DNA from: an uncultured Dorea sp.
Lineage (GTDB): Bacteria; Bacillota; Clostridia; Lachnospirales; Lachnospiraceae
Reading direction: 5' to 3'
Assembly (NCBI GenBank): GCA_948602995.1
Contig: CAPEBR010000007.1
Span: forward strand, 80,875-118,464
DNA: 37,590 nt
Shown here: one piece after another, positions 8,240-18,400 of the stretch
How the letters are laid out: every line of letters starts with the position of its first letter
Position numbering within the stretch: the first letter of the stretch is position 1
Notes under the pieces: model-generated
The model's database searches: none
What the model was told of the DNA's origin: nothing
Seen by the model: only the letters and a program-made list of their open reading frames with translations
Position numbers and translations under genes: made by a program

Positions 8240-8347
8240 CAACTGGGGACGGGGCATTTTTCGCCATAGCGCACCTCAAAAGCTCCTGTGAAGCGTTTGA
8301 GGTGAAAAATGCCCCGTCCCAGATTGAAAAAAGGGTGTCCCCAATCT
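8240..8347. repeat. GGGGACGGGGCATTTTT palindrome family, composite copy B
   Basis: Outer arms of 23 bases (8240-8262 and 8304-8326, a few mismatches) enclose a second stem, CACCTCAAA/TTTGAGGTG. A third short stem, AGATTG/CAATCT (8321-8347), encloses GGGTGTCCC. On the minus strand this outer part reads GGGGACACCC, T-run, CAAT, GGGACGGGGC, and the same order occurs in copy C, so the element is modular. Confidence 0.75.
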
Positions 8348-8380
8348 CAAAAAAACTTATAATTGAAAGGAGCTGAACCT

Positions 8381-8820
8381 ATGACATCAGCATTAGCACA
8401 GGAAAAGAGCTGCACCATTGATGACATTTATTCCCTGCCAGACGGAAAGCGTGCAGACCGTATGTTTCTCCGTTTGCTGTATTTTTAAATGAGGATGACA
8501 AAAATTATGTCGAACCTAATATCCCAGTTATATGTGATCACAATAAGCTTACTGATAAGGGATGTTCTGGCGCACCAGACTGGATCATCGAAATCGTATC
8601 ACCTGGCAGCAGGCGGATGGATTATTTCACGAAACTTTTCAAATACCGCACTGCAGGCGTACGTGAATACTGGATTGTGGATCCTGACAAAAAAAGAATT
8701 ACGGTATATGATTTTGAATACGAAGATACCAGGGACTATACTTTTTCTGATTCTGTAAAGGCTGGTATCTATGAGGATTTATATATCGACTTTTCGGATA
8801 TTGCCCGGCAGCTAGTATAA
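8381..8820 (+). pseudogene. Uma2-family (DUF820) nuclease remnant with internal deletion
   Basis: An ATG with AGGAG upstream opens MTSALAQEKSCTIDDIYSLPDGKRAD, the usual start of Lachnospiraceae Uma2-family proteins, then runs out of frame to TAA at 8486-8488. From about 8461 another frame gives YVSPFAVFLNEDDKNYVEP, then DWIIEIVSPGS, DYFTKLFKYRTAGVREYWIVDP and a normal C-terminus, all family hallmarks. The roughly 50 codons normally between these parts (up to the SRTHQ region) are missing and the junction changes frame. The PD-(D/E)XK core is therefore broken and the product cannot be functional. Its TAA stop lies in the left arm of the following inverted-repeat element. Confidence 0.85.
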
Positions 8821-8974
8821 CCCACACTAATTACCGATACGTTTCACGCAGGATAAATTTTCAGCCTGCAAGGCGCAGGAACGAGGAGTAGCGGTGGCTA
8901 CGCCGATTGACGACAACGCGGCAGATGGAAATCTAGACAAGTGAAACGTACGGTTAATTAGTTTGGGTTATATT
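8814..8974. mobile_element. MITE-like element with ~34-base terminal inverted repeats
   Basis: The left arm 8814-8847 (TATAACCCACACTAATTACC onward to GTTTCAC) and right arm 8941-8974 match as inverted repeats at about 29 of 34 positions. They enclose a 93-base non-coding core. There is no transposase, so it would be moved in trans. The left arm overlaps the stop of the Uma2 remnant, and the right arm contributes a -35 box to the next gene. A collapsed relative lies at 20399-20448. Confidence 0.75.
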
Positions 8975-8982
8975 CGTATAAT
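8954..8982 (+). promoter_or_regulatory. Promoter of the small BIG2 gene, -35 inside the element arm
   Basis: TTAATT, a 17-base spacer and TATAAT. The -35 and most of the spacer belong to the right terminal repeat, and the -10 lies just outside it, so the insertion may have created or replaced the promoter. Confidence 0.5.
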
Positions 8983-9069
8983 AGAAATTAAATGTAAATC
9001 TGTGAGAATCCAGCGAATGGTTTTCATAAAGATGATATTTTGAATATATTGAAGAGAGGAGCATCATTC

Positions 9070-10080
9070 ATGAAAAAAATCATTACAAAATCAATCACAG
9101 TGATCACTGCGTTGGCAGTCATGTTCACGCTGACCATGCCTATGACCGCGCAAGCAAAATCAACGCCAAAGCTGAACAAGACAAAAATTTCTTTAAATGT
9201 AAAGAAGTCATATCAGTTAAAAATAACAGGCGTTTCCAAGAAAGTAGCATGGAAAAGCAACAACAAGAAAGTCGCTACTGTATCTAAAACCGGTAAAGTA
9301 ACCGCCAAGAAAAAAGGCACAGCTGTCATTACCGCGAAAGTAGGCGGTAAGGCTTATAAATGCAAGGTAACAGTCGGGGGGAACTACAGGCCGGCTAGAA
9401 AAGTAAAACTCAACAAGACAAAAGTTTCCCTAAATATGGCCAAGACTAAGAAATGCCAGTTGAAAGTAACAGGCACGTCCAAGAAAGCAACATGGAAAAC
9501 CAACAACAAAAAAGTCGCCGTAGTGTCCAAGACTGGCATGGTAACCGCCAAGAAAAAAGGCACAGCTGTTATCACCGCGAAAGTAAACGGTAAGGTTTAT
9601 AAGTGCAAGGTGACAGTAAAAGATACTCGGAAAGCGAATTCAGAAGAAGAACCTAATTATGTAGCGATACACCCGATTAAAATAGACAAAGATGGGTATG
9701 TTGAAGGCCCTAGATATCAGTGTACATGTGGAACACCGATCCATGCTGATATTGAAGGGGAATGGGAAAGGCACGTCTGGCTCTGCCGTGAAATCTTAGA
9801 CATACCAGGTGTTGTGGAACACCAGCTCATACCAATTAAAGAATATAAATATCCAACCATAGCCTGCTCATGTGGATTGGCTTTCTACCTCGTTGGTTCT
9901 ATGGATGCTCTAGAGGATGGTTATGGAATGCATGACATGGCATATGTGTTTTATGAAGAATTCACCCATGGGAAACCTGGCCACATCCATGAAGATCCTC
10001 CTGGTAACAATTGTCACAGCTTTTCACCTATGTGCCCGTATAATGGGAAACATGACGATTGCCCATACCATTCAAATTAA
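9070..10080 (+). CDS. Secreted protein, two BIG2 domains plus Cys/His-rich C-terminus
   Basis: A 336-residue protein. The ATG preceded by GAGAGGAG with an 8-base spacer is chosen over a TTG ten codons upstream. Residues 1-29 are a signal peptide ending AQA. Two nearly identical BIG2 (bacterial Ig-like group 2) modules follow, each with WKxNNKKVAxVSKTGxVTAKKKGTAVITAKV. After residue 190 comes an unfamiliar domain with CTCGTPIHA, later CSCGLAFY, and a tail CHSFSPMCPYNGKHDDCPYH. The repeated CxCG knuckles and spaced His suggest metal binding or disulfides and recall the CSCGEE repeats of the surface protein at the left edge. There is no sortase motif. The function is unknown; a cell-surface attachment role is inferred from BIG2. 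Confidence 0.85.
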   Translation: MKKIITKSITVITALAVMFTLTMPMTAQAKSTPKLNKTKISLNVKKSYQLKITGVSKKVAWKSNNKKVATVSKTGKVTAKKKGTAVITAKVGGKAYKCKVTVGGNYRPARKVKLNKTKVSLNMAKTKKCQLKVTGTSKKATWKTNNKKVAVVSKTGMVTAKKKGTAVITAKVNGKVYKCKVTVKDTRKANSEEEPNYVAIHPIKIDKDGYVEGPRYQCTCGTPIHADIEGEWERHVWLCREILDIPGVVEHQLIPIKEYKYPTIACSCGLAFYLVGSMDALEDGYGMHDMAYVFYEEFTHGKPGHIHEDPPGNNCHSFSPMCPYNGKHDDCPYHSN

Positions 10081-10140
10081 TAAAACTGTTATAAATAGTC
10101 AAGCAGGGATGTATAGCCTAGCCTGGCTTTTACCTGTTGA

Positions 10141-10199
10141 AGGGGGACACCCCATTTTCAATTTGGGACGGGGCATTTTAAAAAATGCCCCGTCCCAAA
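10141..10199. repeat. GGGGACGGGGCATTTTT palindrome family, copy C
   Basis: The core arms 10162-10179 and 10180-10199 form a palindrome, TTTGGGACGGGGCATTTT and its complement with two extra A. It is preceded by GGGGGACACCCCATTTTCAA, the same module that accompanies copy B in the other orientation. It fills the gap between two convergent genes. Confidence 0.85.
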
Positions 10200-10204
10200 C
10201 TTGG

Positions 10205-13200
10205 TTATTTCAGCTTTATTGTCACTGTTTTTTTCTTTCCGCTTCCGTCTGCTGCCTTTGCTGTGATCTTAACTTTCTTTCCTTTGCCTGCGCGATAGGT
10301 TCTGACTTTTCCGGATGCTGTGACTTTTGCGTATTTTGTATTGCTGCTTGTCCAGATGACTTTCTTATATGCACCTTTTGATGCTGTTACCTTTGCCTTT
10401 AGCTTCAGGCTCTTGCCTGCCTTCAGGGTGGTTTTGGAGCCTGTAATAGTGATCTTCTTTACAGTGCCTTTTACTGATGTGATCTTGTAGGTTCCCTTTA
10501 CCTGGCTTCCGTCTTTTGCTATGGCTGTTATTGTCACTTTTCTGCCGCCGGTATTCTTTTTGACTGTTACAACGCCCTTGCTGCTGACTGTGGCGACTTT
10601 TTTGTTACTTGATTTCCATGTAACGCTTTTGTCTGATGCGTTTGAAGGCGATACTGCTGCTTTCAGGGTGATCTTTTTGCCTGCTGCTATTTTGTGGGAG
10701 ATCCCCGTTATTTTGATATTTTTTACTTTGATCTTTGCTGTTTCACCTGGATTTTGTGTGGGGGGTTTTTGCTCATCGAACACGATCTTGTGTGTATCTG
10801 ATGCGGGCCATTTTAAGTGTTCTTTGTTGGCTGTATGGCACACAACTACATGGTCGTTATTCGTTCCGCTGTTGTTTACAAATGCATCAGGCGCCAGGTA
10901 TTTCAGTGAGGATGGCAGCCGGACACTTTCCAGATAACCCTCTTTAAATGCTTTGGATCCTATGCTCTCTATTCCTTCTCCTAGTGTGAGCTTTTTCAGT
11001 GTGATTTCCTTGAAAGTTCCTTCAAAAGCTGACTCCCCGATTTCTTTTACATTTCCAGGAATGGTAAGTTCCTCGAGATGATGGAGATGGAACGCCTTTC
11101 TTCCGATCTTTGTCACGGATTTCGGTATAGTAAGGCTCGTAAATCTTGCCCCGGCAAATGCCATGTCGTCAATCTCTGTCAGGGTATCTGGAAGGTCTAT
11201 CTGTTTCAGGCGGATATTCATGGAGAATACTCCTTTTTCCACCTTTTTAAGGCCTTTCGGCAGGATAATCTCTGTCAGATTATTTTCTGAAAATGAGCCG
11301 TTTCCAAGAAATGTCACGCTGTCTGGAATGACTGCTTTTTTCAGTTTGTTGCCATGGAACGCGGAGATTCCTATGGCTGTCAGTATATCTGGCAGAGCAA
11401 TCGTTTCAAGGTTGTTGTATTCGAATGCTTTTTCTCCGATCTGTGTTACTGTCTCGGGAATGATTACCTCTGTCATGCCATTGGGTGATTCTACACTGTC
11501 CTTGAGCTGTGTGATCTCATCATCTGGTATTTTAAATGCGCTGTCTCCAATCCTGGTAATTGCCTCTTTTGTATCAGGGTTACGGTCTGGAATTTTCAGT
11601 CTCTTGTTCTTAAGTCTTGTCTGATTTCCTTTTTCGGTCCAGCCGGTAACTGCTGTTCCTTCATATGTAAAATCATCTTCGTCCCAGCCGCTTCCGAGCA
11701 GATACTGCAGGACTGCCTCGTGGTATTTTGATGAGTTGAACTTCTTTATATGTTCTTCACTGGATGTGTACAGCTTAACCTTTCCGCCTTCTATACACCC
11801 CTGGAATGCATCATCCTGAATATCCGTAATGGTGGATGGCAGCTCTAATTCTGTTACCCCGGCATATTGAAATGCACAGTTTCCGATTCTTTTTACTCCT
11901 TCTGACAGAACAATCTCAACTGCCAGATCCAGTCTTGCATCCTGTGCAAATGCATAGCTTCCAATCGTTTCTACGGATGACGGAATCTCAATAAGGCTTA
12001 GTCTGGCGCCTTTAAAAGCTTTATCCCCGATTGATGCAATCCCTTTGGGAATCACCAGTTCCAGGATGATTCCATCCATGATCCCTGAATTCTCTGCAAA
12101 GGATGCCGGAATCTCTGTCATAGCTTTTGATACCACAATCTGTTTTGCGGCAGCATTTGACGCGAATGCTCTGGTCCCGGCTTTGGTTACATGGTCGGGC
12201 AGAAGAATCTGGGAGAGGTTATTGTGCCTGAATGCTCCTTCACCAATCACTGTTAAGGTCTGTGGAAAATGTATTTTTTCCAGCCCGCAGTTTTCAAACG
12301 CATAGCTGCCTATACGCTCCAGCTGTTCTGGAAATATGATACCTGCCGGCTTTTCCTCTTCACTGCCAAACAGTCCGCATTTACCTGCATCGGCGTCCCC
12401 GATTGCGATGATGACCTTTCCATCCGGTCCTTTACCCGGAAGAATAATATGGGCGTTCTCTGTCCTTTTTGCCCTCCCCTTATCAGAAAGGCCTGTTATC
12501 GTACTGCCATTTTCAGAGTAAGTAAAATCCTCTGTTCCCCATGGCTTTAATTCATCCGGCATAGGGCTATCCGTAACCAGTTTTTGTATAAAGGACTGCT
12601 GCTCTCCCGTACCTCCCAGATGACCGATATAGACCCCTGCTTCTGTACCTGGAGCTGCATACATATATACGATGCCGCTGTTTTTCCATTCCCCTGGCGC
12701 AGAAGGATCTACTTCCTCCATACCAGTATTGTCCTTAAATGCATCCAGTTCCACTCTTTCTATCCGGTCTGGAAGCTGCACTGCCCGTATCTTATTTCCA
12801 GCAAAGGACTCTGCTCCTATACTCATTCTGAAATCTGAGCTCTGGGGCAGATCCACGGCAGTAATCTCATTGGATGCAAATGCCCTGCCGTCAATCCACC
12901 AAACAGTCTTCGGTACTGCAACACTCACTAACTGATTCCCTTCAAACGCCTTCTCACCGATGCGTATAATCCCCTCTGGCAGCTTCAGCATCGTAAGGCT
13001 GTTCCCTGCAAAAGCATTGCTGCAGATTACAAAATCGCCGCGCTCTGTCAGTTCATCTGCCCTTGTCTTCTGTGCTGCATTATAAGGTGTCTTCACATTT
13101 TCCGGAAATGTGACTGACTCAATTCCATATTTCTTTTCATTTGCGCTGTCATCAAACGCTCCCGGTGCAATCCCGGTAACCATATTTCCATCCGGATCTG

Positions 13201-15256
13201 CTGCCGGGATTACCATATCCTTATTCTTTTTTATTTTTTCCCGGCCAAATTCAGATAGTCCGGTAATCAGGTATGGAGAAAGCACCACTTTATTTTCCGT
13301 ATCATTCACGGAATACATGGTAAGCTCATCTTCATTTACACCCGCATCCTTCCACGATGCATAGGTAAAGTCAAATTCATCCCACCTGGTATCCTCCGGG
13401 TCTGCCTTGATCTGATAAGTATGGTAGTCCGAAGCTGGAAATTTCTCTTTATTCTTATATTGTGCCTTGCTTACATATACCGTTGTTACCTGTACCAAAG
13501 TCCCGTCTGAATATTGCTTTAAGAACACATCCTGTTTTAAATCCTCTACACTGGACGGCAGCGTAACTTCTTTAATTACCTTATTACGAAATGCCTTGCT
13601 GCCAATGGTACGAAGACCCTCTGGAAGTTCAAGCGTACATTCATCCTTCAGATAATTCTTAGTGGAAAATGCAAATTCTCCAATCTCTGTGACAGTAGAT
13701 GGAATCTCAATTTTTTTGATGTTGTTCCCTGCAAATGCATTGTTTCCAATCTTCGTAATCCCTTCCGGAATTACAAGCTGCGTCAGGTTTTCCATCCAGT
13801 TATTTTTATCACTGCAGCCAAAAGCTCCAGCTGCGATTTCAGTCAGACCCTTCGAGATCACAATGGTTCCAAGCTTCGGATTGGTGCTAAACGCTCCTTC
13901 TCCAAGCTTTACCACACTATCTGGCAGTGTAACATTGGTAAGACTGTTATTCTGAAATGCCGCCAGTCCGATTTCCTTTAAGGTAAGCGGGAACTTTACG
14001 CTGCCTGTCAATCCATTATTCGTAAATGCTCTTTGCCCGATTCGTTCAATGGAGGACGGTAGTACCAGACTGTTGAATTTTTCTTCTTCTGACGCGAATA
14101 GTCCAGTTGAAGATGTAGCGTCGGCAAGCTCTGTGATATACTGCCCGGATGCATTTTTATCTGGCAGAACCAGGTCTTTATTCACCGTTCTCTTCTTTAT
14201 TCCGCTTTCTGACAGGCCTGTAATGGTTGTTCCCTCAATTGTAAAATCTTCCGCCGTCCATTCCCCATCTTCCGCCGGCCTGCTTCCAATCACCAGCTTC
14301 TGGTGCCAGGAGTGCTGGGATACTGCGCTGCGTTCTATGTGGTGGATACGCTCCATGTTAGCAAGATTTGCATTATCCGTATACATGTAAACCACGCCGC
14401 CCAGTGTCTTTTCTTTGTCAGGAGCATTCGCAGGACATTCTTCTGCGCCTGGATTAAGTATAAACGCATTCTTATCCACAACCTCTGTATAATCGGGAAG
14501 CCTTACTGTCCTGATCTCATTTCTTGAGAATGCAAAGCCATGTATCTGTACCTGGAAGTCACAGGTCTTTGGAAAGCCAACCGTTGTAAGCTTGTTGTTA
14601 TCAAAGCTTGAATTCTCAATCCACCAGATTGTGTGCGGCAGGGACGCCTTGCTTAGCTGATTATTGCGAAATGCTGCGGACATAACGGCAATAACGCCCT
14701 CTGGAAGGGTCACTGAGGTAAGATTGTTTTTTGCAAATGCTTCTGTATCAATCACGAAATTGCCGCGTCTCGTTACTACATGGGTCACGGTATCGTCATA
14801 GTCCACCATCATTCCTTCCGGAAACTCTACAGATTCAAGCCCCTTCTCATAAAATGCTTTCGCTGCAACGCCTACAAGTGTTTCTCCCTTATCATTTTCA
14901 GAGGGAATAACAAGGTTCTTGTTTGTTTTTAGTTTTTCCTCTCCTGTTTCAGAAAATCCTGCAATTGCAGGACCGGAGATCTGGAATTGTCTTGTATAAT
15001 CACAGCCGTTCAAGGTCTGTGTAAGCGTTGTGTAGGTGAAGTCTTCAGCGGTCCATACAGAGCTGTCTATGGCTTCTTTAAAATTCTCTGTTTCTGCTTC
15101 TTGTATATTTTTTATGTCATCTGTCTGTGCTTCTTCGCTATAGCTTTCCTCCGTCTCATAAGACTGAGACTGGTCCATAGCAAATGCGGAAAGTGACATT
15201 GATAATGTCAGCACCAGCGACATGATCAATGACAATAGTTTTCTCTTTGTCTGCAT
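10205..15256 (-). CDS. Giant secreted BspA-type leucine-rich repeat protein with C-terminal BIG2 domains
   Basis: About 1683 residues. The second of two adjacent ATGs is preferred because GGAGG is only 2 bases from the first and 5 from the second. The signal peptide is residues 1-26 (cleavage after AFA). The body has five large blocks, each opening with W-x-EDFTY and ITGLSExG, then VIP and a series of 22-24-residue BspA/LRR_5 repeats (IxIPxxVxxIGxxAFxxNxL). These blocks begin near residues 68, 330, 640, 905 and 1185. Two BIG2 domains close the protein (about 1510-1683, WKSSNKKVATVSSKGVVT and WTSSNTKYAKVTASGKV). No LPXTG or hydrophobic tail is present, so attachment would be noncovalent. BspA-like proteins bind matrix or host proteins; the ligand here is unknown. 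A strong hairpin sits directly before its ribosome site. Confidence 0.9.
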   Translation of the reverse strand: MQTKRKLLSLIMSLVLTLSMSLSAFAMDQSQSYETEESYSEEAQTDDIKNIQEAETENFKEAIDSSVWTAEDFTYTTLTQTLNGCDYTRQFQISGPAIAGFSETGEEKLKTNKNLVIPSENDKGETLVGVAAKAFYEKGLESVEFPEGMMVDYDDTVTHVVTRRGNFVIDTEAFAKNNLTSVTLPEGVIAVMSAAFRNNQLSKASLPHTIWWIENSSFDNNKLTTVGFPKTCDFQVQIHGFAFSRNEIRTVRLPDYTEVVDKNAFILNPGAEECPANAPDKEKTLGGVVYMYTDNANLANMERIHHIERSAVSQHSWHQKLVIGSRPAEDGEWTAEDFTIEGTTITGLSESGIKKRTVNKDLVLPDKNASGQYITELADATSSTGLFASEEEKFNSLVLPSSIERIGQRAFTNNGLTGSVKFPLTLKEIGLAAFQNNSLTNVTLPDSVVKLGEGAFSTNPKLGTIVISKGLTEIAAGAFGCSDKNNWMENLTQLVIPEGITKIGNNAFAGNNIKKIEIPSTVTEIGEFAFSTKNYLKDECTLELPEGLRTIGSKAFRNKVIKEVTLPSSVEDLKQDVFLKQYSDGTLVQVTTVYVSKAQYKNKEKFPASDYHTYQIKADPEDTRWDEFDFTYASWKDAGVNEDELTMYSVNDTENKVVLSPYLITGLSEFGREKIKKNKDMVIPAADPDGNMVTGIAPGAFDDSANEKKYGIESVTFPENVKTPYNAAQKTRADELTERGDFVICSNAFAGNSLTMLKLPEGIIRIGEKAFEGNQLVSVAVPKTVWWIDGRAFASNEITAVDLPQSSDFRMSIGAESFAGNKIRAVQLPDRIERVELDAFKDNTGMEEVDPSAPGEWKNSGIVYMYAAPGTEAGVYIGHLGGTGEQQSFIQKLVTDSPMPDELKPWGTEDFTYSENGSTITGLSDKGRAKRTENAHIILPGKGPDGKVIIAIGDADAGKCGLFGSEEEKPAGIIFPEQLERIGSYAFENCGLEKIHFPQTLTVIGEGAFRHNNLSQILLPDHVTKAGTRAFASNAAAKQIVVSKAMTEIPASFAENSGIMDGIILELVIPKGIASIGDKAFKGARLSLIEIPSSVETIGSYAFAQDARLDLAVEIVLSEGVKRIGNCAFQYAGVTELELPSTITDIQDDAFQGCIEGGKVKLYTSSEEHIKKFNSSKYHEAVLQYLLGSGWDEDDFTYEGTAVTGWTEKGNQTRLKNKRLKIPDRNPDTKEAITRIGDSAFKIPDDEITQLKDSVESPNGMTEVIIPETVTQIGEKAFEYNNLETIALPDILTAIGISAFHGNKLKKAVIPDSVTFLGNGSFSENNLTEIILPKGLKKVEKGVFSMNIRLKQIDLPDTLTEIDDMAFAGARFTSLTIPKSVTKIGRKAFHLHHLEELTIPGNVKEIGESAFEGTFKEITLKKLTLGEGIESIGSKAFKEGYLESVRLPSSLKYLAPDAFVNNSGTNNDHVVVCHTANKEHLKWPASDTHKIVFDEQKPPTQNPGETAKIKVKNIKITGISHKIAAGKKITLKAAVSPSNASDKSVTWKSSNKKVATVSSKGVVTVKKNTGGRKVTITAIAKDGSQVKGTYKITSVKGTVKKITITGSKTTLKAGKSLKLKAKVTASKGAYKKVIWTSSNTKYAKVTASGKVRTYRAGKGKKVKITAKAADGSGKKKTVTIKLK

Positions 15257-15272
15257 CATACCCTCCCTGTTC

Positions 15273-15330
15273 GAAAAAGCTTCTGCAAATGTCTATTTGT
15301 CCAATAGTCTGCAGAAGCTTTTTCTTTTTT
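15273..15330. terminator. Long hairpin between the two giant genes, T-run on both sides
   Basis: A 15-base stem GAAAAAGCTTCTGCA / TGCAGAAGCTTTTTC, with an inner CTATT/AATAG stem, is T-rich on both flanks. On the minus strand it follows the rhodanese giant and would end its transcript. Only about 6 bases separate it from the next gene's GGGAGGG ribosome site, so no promoter fits between. The downstream gene must be read through it or start inside it. Confidence 0.7.
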
Positions 15331-15427
15331 CGCTTATTAGTAGCTGTTCAGTACTCCTAAATCTTCCTACGGGTCAATATAGCAAATGCGCTGACCTGCT
15401 GATTTAGTTACACATATTATTGCTTTT

Positions 15428-18400
15428 CTATTCCTCTTTCTGAAGAAGTACTGATTCAGTTACCCCTGATTTGAAATAATCTGTAGTAAAGCTTTCATTA
15501 TAAGTATATACCTTTATAGCGCAGCCTTTAAATGCATTTGGATCTATGGATGTAACTGTTGATGGAATTCGGATTTCCGTTGCGAGGATATGTTGGAATG
15601 CGTACCTGCCAATTTGATCCAGGCCTTCATGCAGTATTACTTCTTCCAGCGTTCTGTTCGTGTCAGCCTGGAAAAAGGCTGATCTTCCAATTTTCGTTAC
15701 ACTTTCAGGAATTTCTATCCTTACAAAACTATTTCCGGAAAATGCATTATCTCCGATTTCTGTTATTCCTTCCGGAATTTCAATTTGTGTGAGTTTCTCT
15801 GCAGGAATCTTTCCAGGGCAGCCAACAAATCCTCCTGGTATGGCTGTCATACTTTTCGAAATTACTACCTTTTCTATCTGGTAATTATTTGTAAATGCTC
15901 CATTTCCAACCGTTTCCACGCTATCCGGTAAAATAATTTCTGTAAGGTTATTCATCGTAAAAGCAGAATTTCCGATTGTCCTTAACGTATTTGGAAAAGC
16001 GATTTTCTCAAGATTACACTGGTAAAACGAATTATTCCCAATTGTCTCCAGTTTTGCTGGTAATACCACACTTTTTACCTTGGCATCTTTCCCAAATATT
16101 CCGCCTGCTTCCATTGCTGCATCTGCGATTGCCGTAATTGCTATCCCTTCACAACTCTCGTCTGGCATAACTACATCCATATTTAATTCAAGCTTATCAG
16201 CTCCGTCAAGCGAAAGACCTGTGATAGCAGTTCCGTCTTCTGTATAAGTAAAGTCCGCTGCTGTCCATTCCTTGTTGACCGGCCCGTCGCTTCCTGTCAC
16301 AAGTTCTGTCTTGTGATTCTTTAATAAATCCAGTCCGCCGCCCTTTTGAATAAACAGCATAGAAGGATCAATTCCTGCGTCTATTAATACGGATATGGCT
16401 CGCTTTGCCCCGCCTGCTCCTGACTGGCAAATGATAGCAATCGGTTTATTTCTTCTCTTCAGACTGGCAACCTTCTTACGCAAAGCATCTTCTGCTGCTT
16501 TTGTATCAACCGGCCAGGAATCAACTTGAATAGCTCCCTGGATATGACCTGCCGCATAGCCTGCGTCTGGTATCTCCGTATCACTAGGCCTGGGAATGCT
16601 ATCCCGTCGGGTATCTAATACAAGCAGTGTACCCTCTGCCGCTTCTTTGATCACGTCTGCAGATGATTTTTCCTGCCAGCTGATCGCATCATCTTTCCTG
16701 TCTGATACAGTTACTTTATAGCTAACTGTATCTCCGCTTTCTAATGTGGCAGTAATCGCAGCTGTGCCATAGCCTGTTGTGGTTACTGTACCATCTGCTG
16801 CTACTGTCGCCACCTTTTCATTTGAAGATGTATAGGCTGTAATTGTCGGCGTTGCATCAACGCGTGCCGGTACTGCCTTAATCTCATTTTTAGCCGCTGC
16901 AGCGCCTGATGATGTAAGCCTGTTTCCGTCAACATCCTGCATAATCTCTTTCTCTGCAAATTTGAAAACTGCATGACCTACAGCCTCCTCAGGCGTAACC
17001 TTCTGGATCGGCCAGTCTTCCGGATTCTCCTCCCATTTAAGCTGCCACAGCCACCAGCCGCCATCGTAGAGACTGATATTTTTGCATCCTGCCTGATAGC
17101 AGATTAAGAATGGGATTGTCGCTCTCCATCCGGTTCCACAGTAGAAGGAAAGCTCGTTGTCAAGGGAAGAACCTGATTCTGCAAGTATTTCTTCTACTTT
17201 GTCAATGCTGGCAACTTTTCCATTCTGCACATAGTATCCATCGTCTGTATCATGTCCCCATACTGCTCCGAGAGGCTCTCCCGCATTCTCATCCTTGATA
17301 TATGCGTACCCTGTTTTCTTTCCAACAAACTCGTCTTCAGAGCGGATACTTACGAGACGGAAGTTCGGATCATTTTCCAGGTTTTCCTTTACATCCTCTA
17401 TAGACATAATGTATTCCGGATGTGCCGGGAATTTTTTTGCACCAAAGTCGTATGATTCACCGCCTGGTGTCGGCTCATTCGCCTTTGTCTCAGTGGGAAG
17501 TCCTGCCTTCTTCCAGCCTTCCATACCGCCGTCAATGACCTTAACGTCCTTAACTCCTGCATAAAGCATCGCAAATGCAACTCTTGTAATACTGGAATCG
17601 CTTGCAGATTTTCCATAAAGAATAACCTTTGTATCCTGTGTAATTCCTTTTCTCTTAAGGAATACACTTAACTGCTCAGGACTTCTGATATTGAAGTTAT
17701 CCTCCGGAGCAACGTCCTTTTCATCGTACAATCCGAAGTCATCCTGTCCGTCGCCGTTGGGCCATGGATCACAGTCATCATACTCAACCTCATCTGAGTT
17801 AATGTGGAATGCACCCTTTACATGGCCTTCGTTGTACGCTTTCGCATCTTCAAGAGCTCCCCATGACACCTCTGAAATAAAGGCATTGTCATATCCTGCC
17901 TGCTTTCCATCCATGGCGCTCTTTACCCATTCAGGAGATACATATACCTGACGCTCTGTTACGGCTTCCGGCGCCTGTACCTTAACCTTATAGCTTGCAG
18001 TAAGGTTGGAGCCGTCCTTCGTTGCAGCCGTTATCGTAGCTTCCCCATATTCAACAGCTGTAACCTTTCCATTCTGGTCTACAGTTGCGATCTTGTCATC
18101 GGATGATTTGTACTCTACCGCTTTATTCGTAGCATAGGCTGGCGTTATTCTGAGCTTCACACTGCCTGCTGCCTCTTTTGCCCCGATCACCAGCTCGTCT
18201 TTTTCAAAGCTGATTTCTGTCACTGCAGCCTCTTTTGACCAGTAAGCCGCTGTACCTGCTGATGCTGTATTTGACCATCTGTAGGCTGACTCTGCATAGT
18301 TATATGTATTCTGATATCCAATCATCTGCAGTACCAGCTGCATATAAGCCGAACGGATACCGCCTGTACAATAAGTTACAACCTTGTCAGTCTCATTCAG

